Origin: Delphinus delphis
Lineage: Eukaryota; Chordata; Mammalia; Artiodactyla; Delphinidae
Length of the DNA stretch: 64,000 nt
Reading direction: 5' to 3'
Assembly (NCBI RefSeq): GCF_949987515.2
Contig: NC_082703.1
Span: 7,898,680-7,962,679 of the forward strand
Position numbers and translations under genes: made by a program. The stretch's first letter is position 1. Each line of letters begins with the position of its first letter. Below, one piece after another: positions 44,691-55,746 of this stretch. The notes under the pieces were generated by a model. The model worked only from the letters and a program-made list of their open reading frames with translations, was not told the origin of the DNA and ran no database searches.

Positions 44691-46127
44691 CATTAATAAA
44701 TATATTTATGGCATGGTATCAAACATCATAATAGAATTCCGGACCTCAAGGAAACTAACAATGGCATAAAATGAAACTTCTTTTAGTGGTAGAATAATTT
44801 TTAACAATATAGCTCTAAGGAAAATAATTCATTTCCCCTTTCTTGCCTCTCTAAGCTTCCCAGAAAAAACAGCTAGCTGCAGGAGATGTGATCTGTATTC
44901 ACAACCAATCCCTGTTACCTGGTTCAAGCTTTTCATTATAGCTAAACGTGTGTTTCTTCTATCTAAGAAATTACTGACTCTCCTGGATATCTTCATAAAC
45001 CTTATTTTGCCTTTTCCACCATTAGTGTGGAAATTAAATACTTGTGCTACAGATGTGAGTGCTATTAAAACTGCAGGTAATTTTTTAAGCCTCATAATCC
45101 AAAGATTGAACTCTCCATCAGCTTATATATTCTCTGACTTTTGACCAGTTATGGGCTGAAATGTGCTTCATTATTGAATCTCAAGGCCAGGACTTTTCTC
45201 TGAGCATCTGCAAGGCTGCATTTATATACTGTGTCCAGCTCATCAGGGTAAACGTAATCATTAGGACATGGTTTGCAATTGTCAGAGCTAATGTTCCTCA
45301 ACGTGACCAACTAACACACTTTTGACAGTTATTTAGTTGGAGTAAGTATAATACTGAAGAGCAAGAATCTACTTCTCTGGGTCCGAGAATAGCAACTATG
45401 CACTAAGATTTTTAAAAAGAAAAAGAAAAAGAAAGAAACTGAAGCTCTCCGTTGTTATAAAACCTACGGACTTAGTTTTTCAGAAATTAGTCTCATACGC
45501 TACTATATGTTGCCCCATATTTAAATTCGTGAGATCATTCATAGGAAACTTAAAACTCTGGCAGTCATGTGGGAGGCACCTGGTTGGAGAAACTTCCACT
45601 TCTGAATGACCAGCTTCTGTAACATGGCAGAGAACAGTGTGCAAAGCCCAGGGTTATCGTGTCTAGCGTGCACTAACTGGCCCTCTCTGCAACCAAAGCC
45701 ACGACAGGCAGCACTTGCTGGTTTTCAGGGCTGCTGAAATACACACAGAACAATAAACACTGTTTGCCTGGTTCAACTCTCATTAGTCAAGCTTGGAGAA
45801 TATCACCTCCTGTCCTAAGGGTCAAGGTTTATTTCTTTTCCAGTCAAATCTGCGGGCCCAGCAGATCGATTTTTCTCTGTGAATTTTTTCTGGAACGAGA
45901 TTTATTTTTAAAGATAACATTAAAACTATGTCAAGTTAGGTACGATACTTACATGTGTGACTGAATTCAGAAGAGTAGTCAGTTCTTCTAAGCAGTCATT
46001 TCTGACTGTCACGCAAGTCCTCTGTCCGCCATCTTCCTCCAGAAAGAAGTTGTATGTATGAGGAAGCAGAAAAAATCATTTAACTGAAAGGAAAGTTTGT
46101 CATAAAAAGGTACAACTTGTCATTGAA
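44691..46127. other. Unlabelled stretch
   Basis: No gene or confident repeat. A short AAAAAG-type run lies at 45412-45438. Confidence 0.4.
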
Positions 46128-46275
46128 AGGCAGGAAGGGAGGGAGGGAGGGAGGAAGAGAAGAGAGGAAGGAAGGAAGGGACGAGAGAAGGGAAGGAGGG
46201 AGGGGGAGGGGAGGAAGGGAGAAAAAGGAAGCAAGAAGACAGAGAGAGAGACAGAATAGAAAAGAAAGGGAGAGT
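46128..46275. repeat. Purine-rich GGGA/GGAA tract
   Basis: About 148 bp almost entirely A and G on the plus strand, made of GGGA, GGAA and AGAG units. The Gly/Glu/Arg-rich frame through it is an artefact. Confidence 0.95.
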
Positions 46276-48615
46276 CACTCCTTCTGTTTGTATTCCATGA
46301 GGTTGTCAAGTGTCAGAACTGACAAGCCCTGTGCGACATTTAATTCAACCTTCTTTTTAAACTATTGGGCTTATATTGATGCAATGAATGCTCTGTCGTC
46401 AATCCTTTGAATGTAGCTGGTGGATTTCCAGTGCTGAGTTCAACAGAACTATTGAGAAGAAAGTTAGGATATTACAGGGTACACCTATCACCTTTTCTTT
46501 ACTGAGTGGCTGAAAGATGACAAATTTTCTTTTATTTCCCGAATTGACAGGATTATTCAAATTCTAAAGGCAGAAATATAACTTTAATTTGGACTGAATG
46601 CTAATGTTTTGTCTACAAGGTAATTCCAAAATGGTCATGTTAATGGGCATTCTCTTTCCTAATCTGATCAAGAAATGGCTCTTTGAATTTCTCCAGAGAC
46701 CCTGTAACATTTTATACCTGCTTCATCATTCTTCATCAATATTCGTAGACATGTTTATAATTTTCAAGACACCAAACAGAGCCCTGCTGGTGATGCAGAA
46801 TCGTCCCTGTAAAGGTAGTATCGTGCAGGAAGTAAAGTGTGCCCTTAGGGACCTTCTCCTCCTGCCCGCCCCTACCTCATCAACCAGGTGAAAGGCACCC
46901 TCCCCCCACCGCCCACTACTACTCAGAGCTGGCTATAACGTGCCATGTCTTCCGCTTCCCTTCCCCTCTCTTCCCCAAACATCTTGCTGCAATTCTCACA
47001 TGATTGTAATAATCTCATCTGCATGCACTGCACATGTTAACAGTTCATCAGAGTTTCATGTGTTCCCCTCCCAGGCAACATGCTTACATACTTGGATGTT
47101 TGCTTGAACTTCCAGGGCTTTCATGTCAAGGAGAAACCTAACATCCTCAAGAGGGTATTTGCTGATTTTAATAGAGTTCAGGGCTAACTCACAGAAACCA
47201 TTGAATATCCAGCCATTTGCAGGAAGAGCAACTTCATTCCACCTCCTTTTTTCTGAAATATGAAAAAATCAATAACCAGCTCTTCAAAATTATTCTGCAA
47301 TGGTGCGTCCACCTGGAGCAACAGAAGCACACTGTTCAGGTGACAGCCTCTGGACAAACACAGCATCCCTGCGTAGCACGACTGGCAGAAGTCTGGATGT
47401 ATTTGAACTCTGACAGCTCTGCCGAGTGAGTGCCCCTCAGTCACTATGTCTGATGAAAGGTGCAGGTGTCCCAACCCAAACGAGGAAAAGCACCTTCAGT
47501 AGTTATTAATTCCAGGGGAGGAGGATTCAGAAGAGCGTGCACTCTCTGAGTGCCCTAAACCAAAATTTGCTGGGGCTGAGAACAGAAATATCTTCAGGGG
47601 TTCACTTGCCATTACTCTGACCCTCCCCTACTTTGCAAACTCCCTGGTACCACCCCTTTACCCCTCATTCTCCAGGATCTTAACAGTGGCATGATAATAG
47701 GACCCACGGTTTTTAAAGGTATCCAAGAAATCTGTCCTTTGTTATGCAGAGCTTTGGGGGCTAAAGAATGAGGTATTTGCAGGCCTGATTATTTTTCAAA
47801 GAAAGAAAGAATCTGCGACTACTTAGGAAGCTTGTCTTTTCTCCAAGTCCCCCAGCTTCAGATGTCCATTATATAGAACTATTTGGTGGCATCATTTTGT
47901 ACCAAAGACTCTGTTTTGTCGATATCTGTCCATCCCCAAGTAACTGGGGCCATCTGGCACGCAGCAAACAGGCTTGTGCATTAACTGTGCTCAGGAAACC
48001 TAGCAGTTAGCAATTAACTTTATCCCTGAATAATGCAGTGGAAATGATAATCAATGGGACAAAAATGGACAGCATTGGAAAACAGCTCGGAAAACACTTA
48101 GTGTGTCCAGATATAGAGGTTCCTATGCATTCACTCAGATGAGAAATCAAATCCATGTCAGATTATCTTGCAGTTTATGGATCCTAGCTGGTTGCATAAA
48201 TGGCAGCCCACTGGTCATAAATTCCACACCGACTTCCCTTAATGACCTTAGCGGGTTGCCGTTGTTTTACTGTGCTATCATTCAAAAAAAGCCCATCTGG
48301 TATTCATAAATACATGCAGAGGAGGGTGGACTTTGACATTTATAAATGCAACTGAAAATATCTTCAGTTCAGGTGGAATCAGGAGCTTCTCTGATAAAAC
48401 AATTTTTTTTTTCCTCTGTGTTTCCATGATTCTTTCATTAGATGCGTGAACCCAAATGCCCAACATTAGGGACTAGTTAAGCAAATTGTCATTCTTTTAC
48501 ATCATGGACAATTATTTTACAATATGTTTACTTAAATTCAAGTGTTATGAAAATAGGAAAGCATGATACAAACTGCATTTGTACCATAAACTCTACTGTC
48601 TAACAAAACTTCATA
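46276..48615. other. Long stretch without recognised gene or repeat
   Basis: Moderate G+C, unique-looking. Frames of 96-97 codons at 46598-46891 (plus) and 47184-47474 (minus) overlap shadows and carry no motif. The part 48470-48610 may be an old L1-type fragment. Confidence 0.4.
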
Positions 48616-49715
48616 GACCTATAGGCAAGTGACTTTTACTCTCTTGGTCTCAGTTTCCTCTTTTGATTTTTTAGTTTTAATATTTTTTATTGAAGTATAA
48701 TTGATTTAAAATGTGTTAATTTCTGCTATACAGCAAACTGATTCAGTTATACATATATATATATATACATTCTTTTTTAATATTCTTTTCCATTATGGTT
48801 TATCATAGGATATTGAATATAGTTCCTTGTGCTGTACAGTAGGGCCTTGTTGTTTATCCATTCTATATATAAAAGCTTACATCTGCTAACTCTAGCCTCC
48901 CACTCCATCCCTCTCCCAACCTGCTCCCCCTTGGCAACCACAAGTCTGTTCTCTATGTCTGTGAGTCTGTATCTGTTTTATAGATAAGTTCATTTGTGCT
49001 ATATTTTAGATTCCACATATAAGTGACATCATATGGCATTTGTCTTTCTCTTTCTGACTTACTCCACTTAGTATGATAATCTCTAGTTGCAACCATGTTG
49101 CTGCAAATGGCATTATTTCGTTCTTTTTTATGGCTGAGTAGTATTCCATTGTATATATGTACCACATCTTTATCCATTCATCTGTCCATGGACATTTAGG
49201 TCGTTTCCATGTCTTGGCTATTGTGAATAGTGCTGCTGTGAACATAGGGGGCATGTATCTTTTCGAATTAGTGTTTTGTCTGGATATATGCCCAGGCATA
49301 GGATTGTTGGATCTTATGGCAACTCTATTTTTAGATTTTTGAGGAAACTCCATACTGTTTTCCATAGTGGCTGTACCAACTTACATTCCCACCCACCATG
49401 TGGTAGTGTTCCCTTTTCTCCACACCCTCTCCAGCATTTGTTATTTGTAGACTTTTAATAATGGCCATTCTGACCGGTGTGAGGTGGTACCTCATTGTAG
49501 TTTTGATTTGCATTTCTCTGATAATTGGTGACGTTGAGCATCTTTTCATGTGCCTGTTGGCCATCTGTATGTCTTCTTTGGAGAGACGTCTATTTAGATC
49601 TTCTGCCCATTTTTCAATGGGATTGTTTGTTGTTGTTGTTGAGTTGTATGATCAGTTTCCTCTTTTCTATAACGAGAGGTGGCCAGGTTTGAGTGCCTCC
49701 AGAGCACACCCTGAT
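48616..49715 (+). mobile_element. MIR split by an L1
   Basis: Left piece GGCAAGTGACTTTTACTCTCTTGGTCTCAGTTTCCTCTTTT follows the MIR core; the right piece after 49652 repeats the duplication and goes on with TATAACGAGAGG. The L1 therefore inserted at the CAGTTTCCTC site of a MIR. Confidence 0.6.
48665..49651 (-). mobile_element. L1, 5'-truncated, 3' UTR plus ORF2 C-terminus
   Basis: 3' UTR from 48665, then the ORF2 end encoded on the minus strand (frame 49006-49365: [20 protein letters not shown]). The first part of that frame is out of phase, a sign of a shift. A perfect 15-bp duplication, TCAGTTTCCTCTTTT, lies at 48650-48664 and 49652-49666. Confidence 0.95.
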
Positions 49716-50744
49716 CTAGGGCTTAAATACAAGTCGCTTATTAGTGCTGTGGCTCCAGGAAGCACAGTGAAGAGTGAAAAAGTGAGATTCAGAAAAGAAA
49801 AAGGGTGTTAACCAATGAGCTGTAATTAACTCTGTGGAAAACTGGAGACGAGTCCTGCTGGAGACCCTCTGAGATGATCACTTCTCAGAATTATTCACCA
49901 GGGTATTTATTCATCAACACCCATCCCTTATTGCTTGCCAGTTACTCCTGGGACACTTCATCATATTCCATATGGACCAAGCATACTTCCACCACCAGAG
50001 AGTAGCAAGAAATCATCTGAGCATAAGAGAACTGCCTCTAGGGTGGGCCAAGGAGATGCAGGCAGGGTACCAATGGCATCTGCTCGAAGGTAATTGGATT
50101 CAGTGACCTCTAACATGCTTTCAATCCCTGAAAGCTTACTTAGCAGACAGGGATATTACTGAATGATCTTGCACTGCATCTTTAGAATTTTCTACAATAA
50201 GCTTAGAAGGCAAAAAAAAAGTAGGTGGTAGGAAGTTGGTAAAATTGTCGTCTTTGGGTTCCCCAGAGCAGACCCGTAGTCAGAGACTCAAGTAGAAGTT
50301 GTTCAGCTGGGAGGTTATTCCAGGAAAAATTATAAAGTTACAAGGAGATGAGAGAGGAGAAGGACACATCCAATAAACAGGGTGTTATTCATTAGTGCTT
50401 AGTTATCACCGTTATAAACTAACCCTCAGAAGTCAGCCAGCCTGTATGGAAATGTTGAGGACAAAAGGATGAACGGGAACACCGAGAGCATCTGCTGTAG
50501 AGGAAGTCATTTCTCTGATGGTAGCACTCGAGGGCCCTGTGACGTGTCATGTACACATCCTGCAGCTTGCGCATTAATCTAGGGAGCCACTGGGTGGAAG
50601 GGGACCTACCGCTTCCATCAGGGGTCTCCTCACCACCACAGCCAAGCATCTTCATCTTCTTCAAACCCTTCCCATGACAGTACTGTCTCTACCTCCCATT
50701 CAGAACTTATAGCTTCCTTTTTGCTTCTATAAGGTAATGAATGA
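49716..50744. other. Unlabelled stretch, possible old LTR scrap
   Basis: No gene. The sequence GGGTTCCCCAGAGCAGACCC at about 50258 and GGGAGGTTATTCCAGGAAAA at about 50310 recall an ancient LTR-type repeat, but I cannot assign it. Confidence 0.35.
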
Positions 50745-50865
50745 CTTGTCTTCCTAACTATACTGTAAGTTTCTGTGGAACAGAGCCTCTGTCTTACTAG
50801 CATATTTTATTCTCAGGGCATAGTACACAGTCATGTTCCTCAAATACTTGTTGTCTTGAACATAC
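50745..50865 (+). mobile_element. L2 3' end
   Basis: ACTGTAAGTTTCTGTGGAACAGAGCCTCTGTCTTACTAG and GGGCATAGTACACAGTCATG followed by CTCAAATACTTGTTG match the L2 terminus. Confidence 0.6.
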
Positions 50866-51974
50866 TATAAAAATTAAGTACAGAAAAAGCTAAAAGGAAA
50901 TATGCTCTTTGAAATGGAAACTGTGGCTGGTGGAATTGTTTTGTGTTTTTGCTTTTGCTTCCTTTTATTTTTAACTTTTGTTTTTCATAAAAGCAGTATG
51001 TGCTTTTTTCGAGAATTTGAAAAGTCTAAAAAGAGTCATGTTTTTAATCTACTTGTCTTACAATGATGAAAGCAAGAAAACAGACTCCTTCTTAAAAATC
51101 TAATTTAGCCCTATATCCATGACTGGATCTGTCTAATACCAGAATGTTTCAGCTCTCAGGGCACATAGTGTTTGGTTATTTAAGTGATAATTACTTTGTA
51201 TGCCCACCTAAAATAATAATGCCATATTTCAACACAGAAAAGAAATGGTAAGATTGAATAGATGACACAAATAACCCATCCATGTTAATTTCCAGCCTCT
51301 AACGTGTTCTTTATCTTGTTGCTACTGGATCCCTCCAGATAATATAGAATACTTCCAGGTGCAAAGTTTGCCTGATTTAATTTAGAAGTCAGGATACAGT
51401 ATAGTATAGTGCTCAGCTTGAGAACGCGCTTTGAACTGTAATGACCTTCCTTAATCTCAATACATCATTATAACTACCTATATAATTTCTCAAACCTAGA
51501 GAAACCTCGGTTTCAGTCAGCCCATTATTAACAACTAATGGTTAGATTTAGGATAGGTTATTCTAATATTCATAAAAGGCTTCATAGGAAAGGTCAGTGA
51601 ACTCTACAGAATCAATCATTTATGAGCAGTCTTTGGTTTTCACTGAAATATTTATGAATGATAAAATTATTTTGACAAGGCAGAGTTCGATAGGGAGGCC
51701 ATTTCTGACAACATGACATGGTTTCATAGAAATTCCTGGGTACAGTTAAAATAAGGCACAAGCTAAGCCAGAGGAAATGGATAATTCCATTTTTACCTCT
51801 GCAAGGGACAGCAGGCACTGAATGTGAACATTCACATGCTCCTATGTGCCACACGCTGTCAGCATCAGACCAAAAGAGGCAGCCCAAAATAAAGCTTAAA
51901 ATAAATATATGAGAAAATAAAGCTATTCTCCAATGTCTTAGCAAGCAGATGTTTGGATATTTCTACCGTATAAG
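50866..51974. other. Unlabelled stretch
   Basis: AT-rich, no recognised repeat. A 110-codon minus frame at 51612-51944 has no feature I can name. Confidence 0.4.
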
Positions 51975-51984
51975 AATGACATTC

Positions 51985-52495
51985 GTTATTACTCAGCCAT
52001 AAAAAGAAACGAAATTGAGTTATTTAGAGTGAGGTGGATGGACCTAGAGTCTGTCATACAGAGTGAAGTAAATCAGAAAGAGAAAAGCAAATATCGTATG
52101 CTAACACATGTATATGGAGTCTAAAAAAATAAATAAATGAAGGTTCTGAAGAACCTAGTGGCAGGACAGGAATAAAGATGCAGACATAGAGAATGGACTT
52201 GAGGACACGGGGAGGGGGAAGGATAAGTTGGGACAAAGTGAGAGAGTGGCATGGACATATATACACTACCAAACGTAAGGTAGATAGCTAGTGGGAAGCA
52301 GCCGCATAGCACAGGGAGATCAGCTAGGTGCTTTGGGACCACCTAGAAGGGTGGGATAGGGAAGGTGGGAGGGAGATGCAAAAGGGAGGAGCTATGGGGA
52401 TATATGTATATGTATAGGTGATTCACCCTGTTATAAAGCAGAAACTAACACACCATTGTAAAGCAATTATACTCCAATAAAGATGTTAAAAACAA
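51985..52495 (+). mobile_element. L1 3' UTR, plus orientation, 5'-truncated
   Basis: Closely matches the copy at 15368-15866, from ACTCAGCCATAAAAAGAAAC to CTCCAATAAAG. The duplication AATGACATTC lies at 51975-51984 and 52496-52505. It stops just inside the end of ORF2. Confidence 0.95.
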
Positions 52496-52505
52496 AATGA
52501 CATTC

Positions 52506-53825
52506 CATCAAAAAGCTGGTTATGCACATGAAGAATCAAGTGACTTGATTATTTTTTAACAAAGAATGGCCCACCCCTCCCGCGACCAAATTGCTATAAC
52601 AGAAACCAACTGCATTGTGTATTCAATACAACAGTAGCAGAGATCACGGACGGTTCAATTAAGAATGTGTACATGATGGGCATAGTGAATTAGGGCCACC
52701 CCCCTCGGGGATCACTAGAAGAAAGAGCTGGCTTCCAAGCTCCTTTCTATAACATATGTATAAAATTAGTCCCTATACCCTGGAAGCATCGCCAAACAAA
52801 ACAGTGGTTGACGTTTGTTTCAATCTAATTTCACATGTGTACAAACAGAAATCCAGCAGAAAGTCATTCATTCATAAATGAGTGAGCTCATGACCCTCCC
52901 TCCAACCCCAGGTCCCATGGTAGATCAAATCACAAGGCCTTAGAGTTCAACAAGAACTGCCTTTTATTTGGGGAGCAGAATTAGCCATGCTTAAGTGACT
53001 TCAACAACCTTGAAAATCAACGGCTTGCTTTACTTTCTTTCTGTATCATCCCATAATAGAAAACATATCCAGACAAATTGAAATCAGTGAAAACTTTCCA
53101 CAGTTAGTCTGAACTTGTTTAAACTTGTTTAACTTTACTTAAACACAAGACTCCTTGAGTACGTGGAATGTTAGGAAAAATTTAAATATTTTATGGATTT
53201 AATCTATAGATTTACAGTGTCAGTAAACTCTAAACATTCTGAACATTAATTTAGAATAATTAGGCAGAAGTGAAATAACCAGAAAACAAAAATGTTCACG
53301 TTATTCAAGCACATGTGTATAATGTAGTATATAATTAAACTATTTCCAACGGGAGGCTGTGAAATACTCTAGTTGTAATATTAATGAAACTTCTGTATTT
53401 TTTAATATTAACCACATGCCAGTGACTGTTGTTCTAGTGGCTTCAGAATACATGCAAACAATCAATTTCCTTGAGATATTTTTAAGGACAATGCTGGCCT
53501 GCCTTTATTAGTAATCTGCGTAAGGAGTAATTATTTTCTACAGATGGTACAGAAATTCCTAACTAATAGAGATGGTACAGAAATTCCTAACTAATAGACC
53601 CTCTTCAAGTGATCACAGATTTCAAATTAGTAAAAATAGAGTTTATCAGAGTATTTATTCCATTGCCAAGATGATTTGTTTCTGGAGGAATAGAGTTCAG
53701 ATGCCATCATGACAATTACTCATGTAAGATTTAATTTTCTGAACTTATGGAAAATGAGTTTGAAAAAATGGAGGTGCCTCTAAAATTAAACAACCTGTTT
53801 CTGCCAACCTAGAGGGAGCTCCCCC
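52506..53825. other. Unlabelled stretch with a perfect tandem duplication
   Basis: AT-rich and unique-looking. No gene. It contains the 28-bp duplication at 53542-53597. Confidence 0.4.
53542..53597. repeat. Perfect 28-bp tandem duplication
   Basis: Unit begins AGATGGTACAGAAATTCC and ends CTAATAG. Copies at 53542-53569 and 53570-53597 are identical, so the event is recent. Confidence 0.97.
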
Positions 53826-53829
53826 TACG

Positions 53830-54095
53830 TTTCCCAGTGCCAAGCCCTCCCTCATCCCAAGCAGGTTCTTCTCCAGTGCATCTGCGCTTTCTCAATTGAA
53901 GTCAAAATCAACCATCCTTTTGTCTTCATGCAAAATCCCACTAGCTCAGCCTCCTGTCCCTCCCAGGGACCACCCCTATCTCCTCCATTAGCTCCACTGG
54001 GGATATTTCCCTAAGCCCAAATTCTCATCTTGATATTTCTCTACTCAGAAACCTTTTGCGGTCACCATGGCCTGAGGCGTAAACTTCCAATTCAT
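53830..54095 (+). mobile_element. L2 fragment
   Basis: Pyrimidine-rich text ending in CAGAAACCTTTTGCGGTCACCATGGCCTGAGGCGTAAACTTCC resembles the L2 part reading AAACCCTTCAATGGCTCCCC-ATTGCC-AGGATAAAGTCC. Diverged, and the left edge is arbitrary. Confidence 0.4.
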
Positions 54096-54960
54096 GAACA
54101 TTAAGTGAACACAGGTTGAGTAAGACAGTTACCCATTTGTGTTAGTAAAGGGGACAAAAATTGCTCTTGTTTTGGTGATTTTGCTGTGTGTTAGTATTCT
54201 CTTCTTTTAAAATGGGATACCAGCATCACCGGCTTTTCAAAGTAATTGGGAACATTAATTAAAAGTATGGAAGTGAAAGTACTCTGAAAAGTGTAACACT
54301 CTGAACATATTGGGTGGTCACTGTAAGTAGTTCCGGAAAGCCTGTTGGCTTCTTTCCTCACTGGTAGTAGCAGGTTTCTTGGGTTATCAAATACAACATG
54401 AGGTGACGTGCTTCCTTCACTGGTCCTTAATTTCTGTTCTGCCTCAGAGGTAAATAAGCTAAAATCAGACACACTTAGCCCCTTGCTGTGAAAACCATTA
54501 CTACTTTTTGCATAATTATTGCGCTTACAGATTTTATAGTTCTTCCTTTGCGTTTGACATTTTACTTGGTACTCTGTATCCAATTGTCGTGTAAATCAAT
54601 TCAATTTAATCTCACCATCAGCCTCTTGAAACAATGGTTTGCCAACACGAGGCTTCAAAGCCTCTCTCATTTTCTCCTTTCTCTGATTCTTTACTTGGTA
54701 TTTCCAACATTCGTATGATCTCTTTGGAGATCACGGCATAAAAAGAAGGATGCAAAAAGCCCAACAGGAAACATTCCAAGATGCTTGTAAACCTAATTTT
54801 CTGGGTCCTTATTAAGAGTCACATTTATAAAATGTGCACTAACAAAATCTCAGTTACCTGTTATAGTGCATTAAACTTAATCCTCTGTGGACTTTTCTAT
54901 TAGACCGACCTCCAATTTGATTAGGCAAAGGAGATCCCGAGACATTAAAGCTGTCTAAAA
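54096..54960. other. Unlabelled stretch
   Basis: A 131-codon minus frame at 54191-54583 is the longest here. It has no domain, signal or repeat I recognise and no support as an exon. Confidence 0.4.
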
Positions 54961-54965
54961 TGGAT

Positions 54966-54967
<2 letters not shown>

Positions 54968-55008
<41 letters not shown>
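54968..55008. repeat. (CA)n microsatellite
   Basis: About 20 uninterrupted CA units. Confidence 0.95.
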
Positions 55009-55012
<4 letters not shown>

Positions 55013-55521
55013 CGAGCGGTTTGAAAACCTTGCAAAGCATTCTCAAGGTTTGAACTTGGCAGTTTTGACCTTCAGCATTTATGTGGATTCCCATGTAGCA
55101 GGTAATTTTGTTGTATTTTATTTTTTCCCCACCCAAGAAGAAAAGATGGAAGGAAGAAAGGAGGGAGTGAGAGAGGAAGGAGGACAAGGCAAGTGAAGAA
55201 ATAAGGAAGAAAAGAAAATGGCAATGAGTAAATAATAGAATTTTTTAAAATTCAAGAATGAGATAAGAGCAAAGGAAATATCTCTTTGAAGGGTCGACTT
55301 TAATGCATCCCCTTAAAAAGGACAACTTAAGCAGTCATTCATTTCCTGAGTTCAATTCAATTCTGATTTTCATTTCCATTAATGAGAAAGAGGTTCTCTC
55401 TCTCTGCGGCTGAGAAATATAAGAAAATAATAAGAAAATAGTGCTGTTAACATGCGTATTTGTGAATTAGCACAAGCCAACCCTGCTTTTGCATTAAGGC
55501 TCTGAGTAGTTCACCAGGTTT
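55009..55521. other. Unlabelled stretch with a purine-rich part
   Basis: GGAAG-type purine-rich sequence at 55140-55200; otherwise nothing recognised. Confidence 0.4.
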
Positions 55522-55533
55522 AAAATTTATTGA

Positions 55534-55735
55534 GGGCTTCCCTGGTGGCGCAGTGGTTGAGAGTCCGCCTGCCGATGCAGGGGACACGGGTTCGTGCCCC
55601 GGTCCGGGAAGATCCCACGTGCCGCGGAGCGGCTGGGCGCATGAACCATGGCCGCTGAGCCTGCGCGTCCGGAGCCTGTGCTCCGCAACGGGAGAGGCCA
55701 CAGCAGTGAGAGGCCCGCGTACCGCAAAAAAAAAA
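55534..55735 (+). mobile_element. CHR-type SINE, short form, near consensus
   Basis: The least decayed copy in the window: A box TGGCGCAGTGG (55546-55556), B box GGTTCGTGCCC (55589-55599), and nearly all CpGs of the family intact, ending in a pure A tail. The duplication is close to AAAATTTATTGA at 55522-55533, repeated at 55735-55746 with one change. Intact pol III boxes mean it could be transcribed if its site is open. Confidence 0.97.
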
Positions 55736-55746
55736 AAAATTATTGA

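Noticed and set aside
46117..46410. Gly/Glu/Arg-rich frame
   Set aside because: Translation of the purine-rich GGGA repeat.
54191..54583. 131-codon minus frame
   Set aside because: No domain, signal peptide or splice sites I could defend. A protein search would be needed to reopen this.
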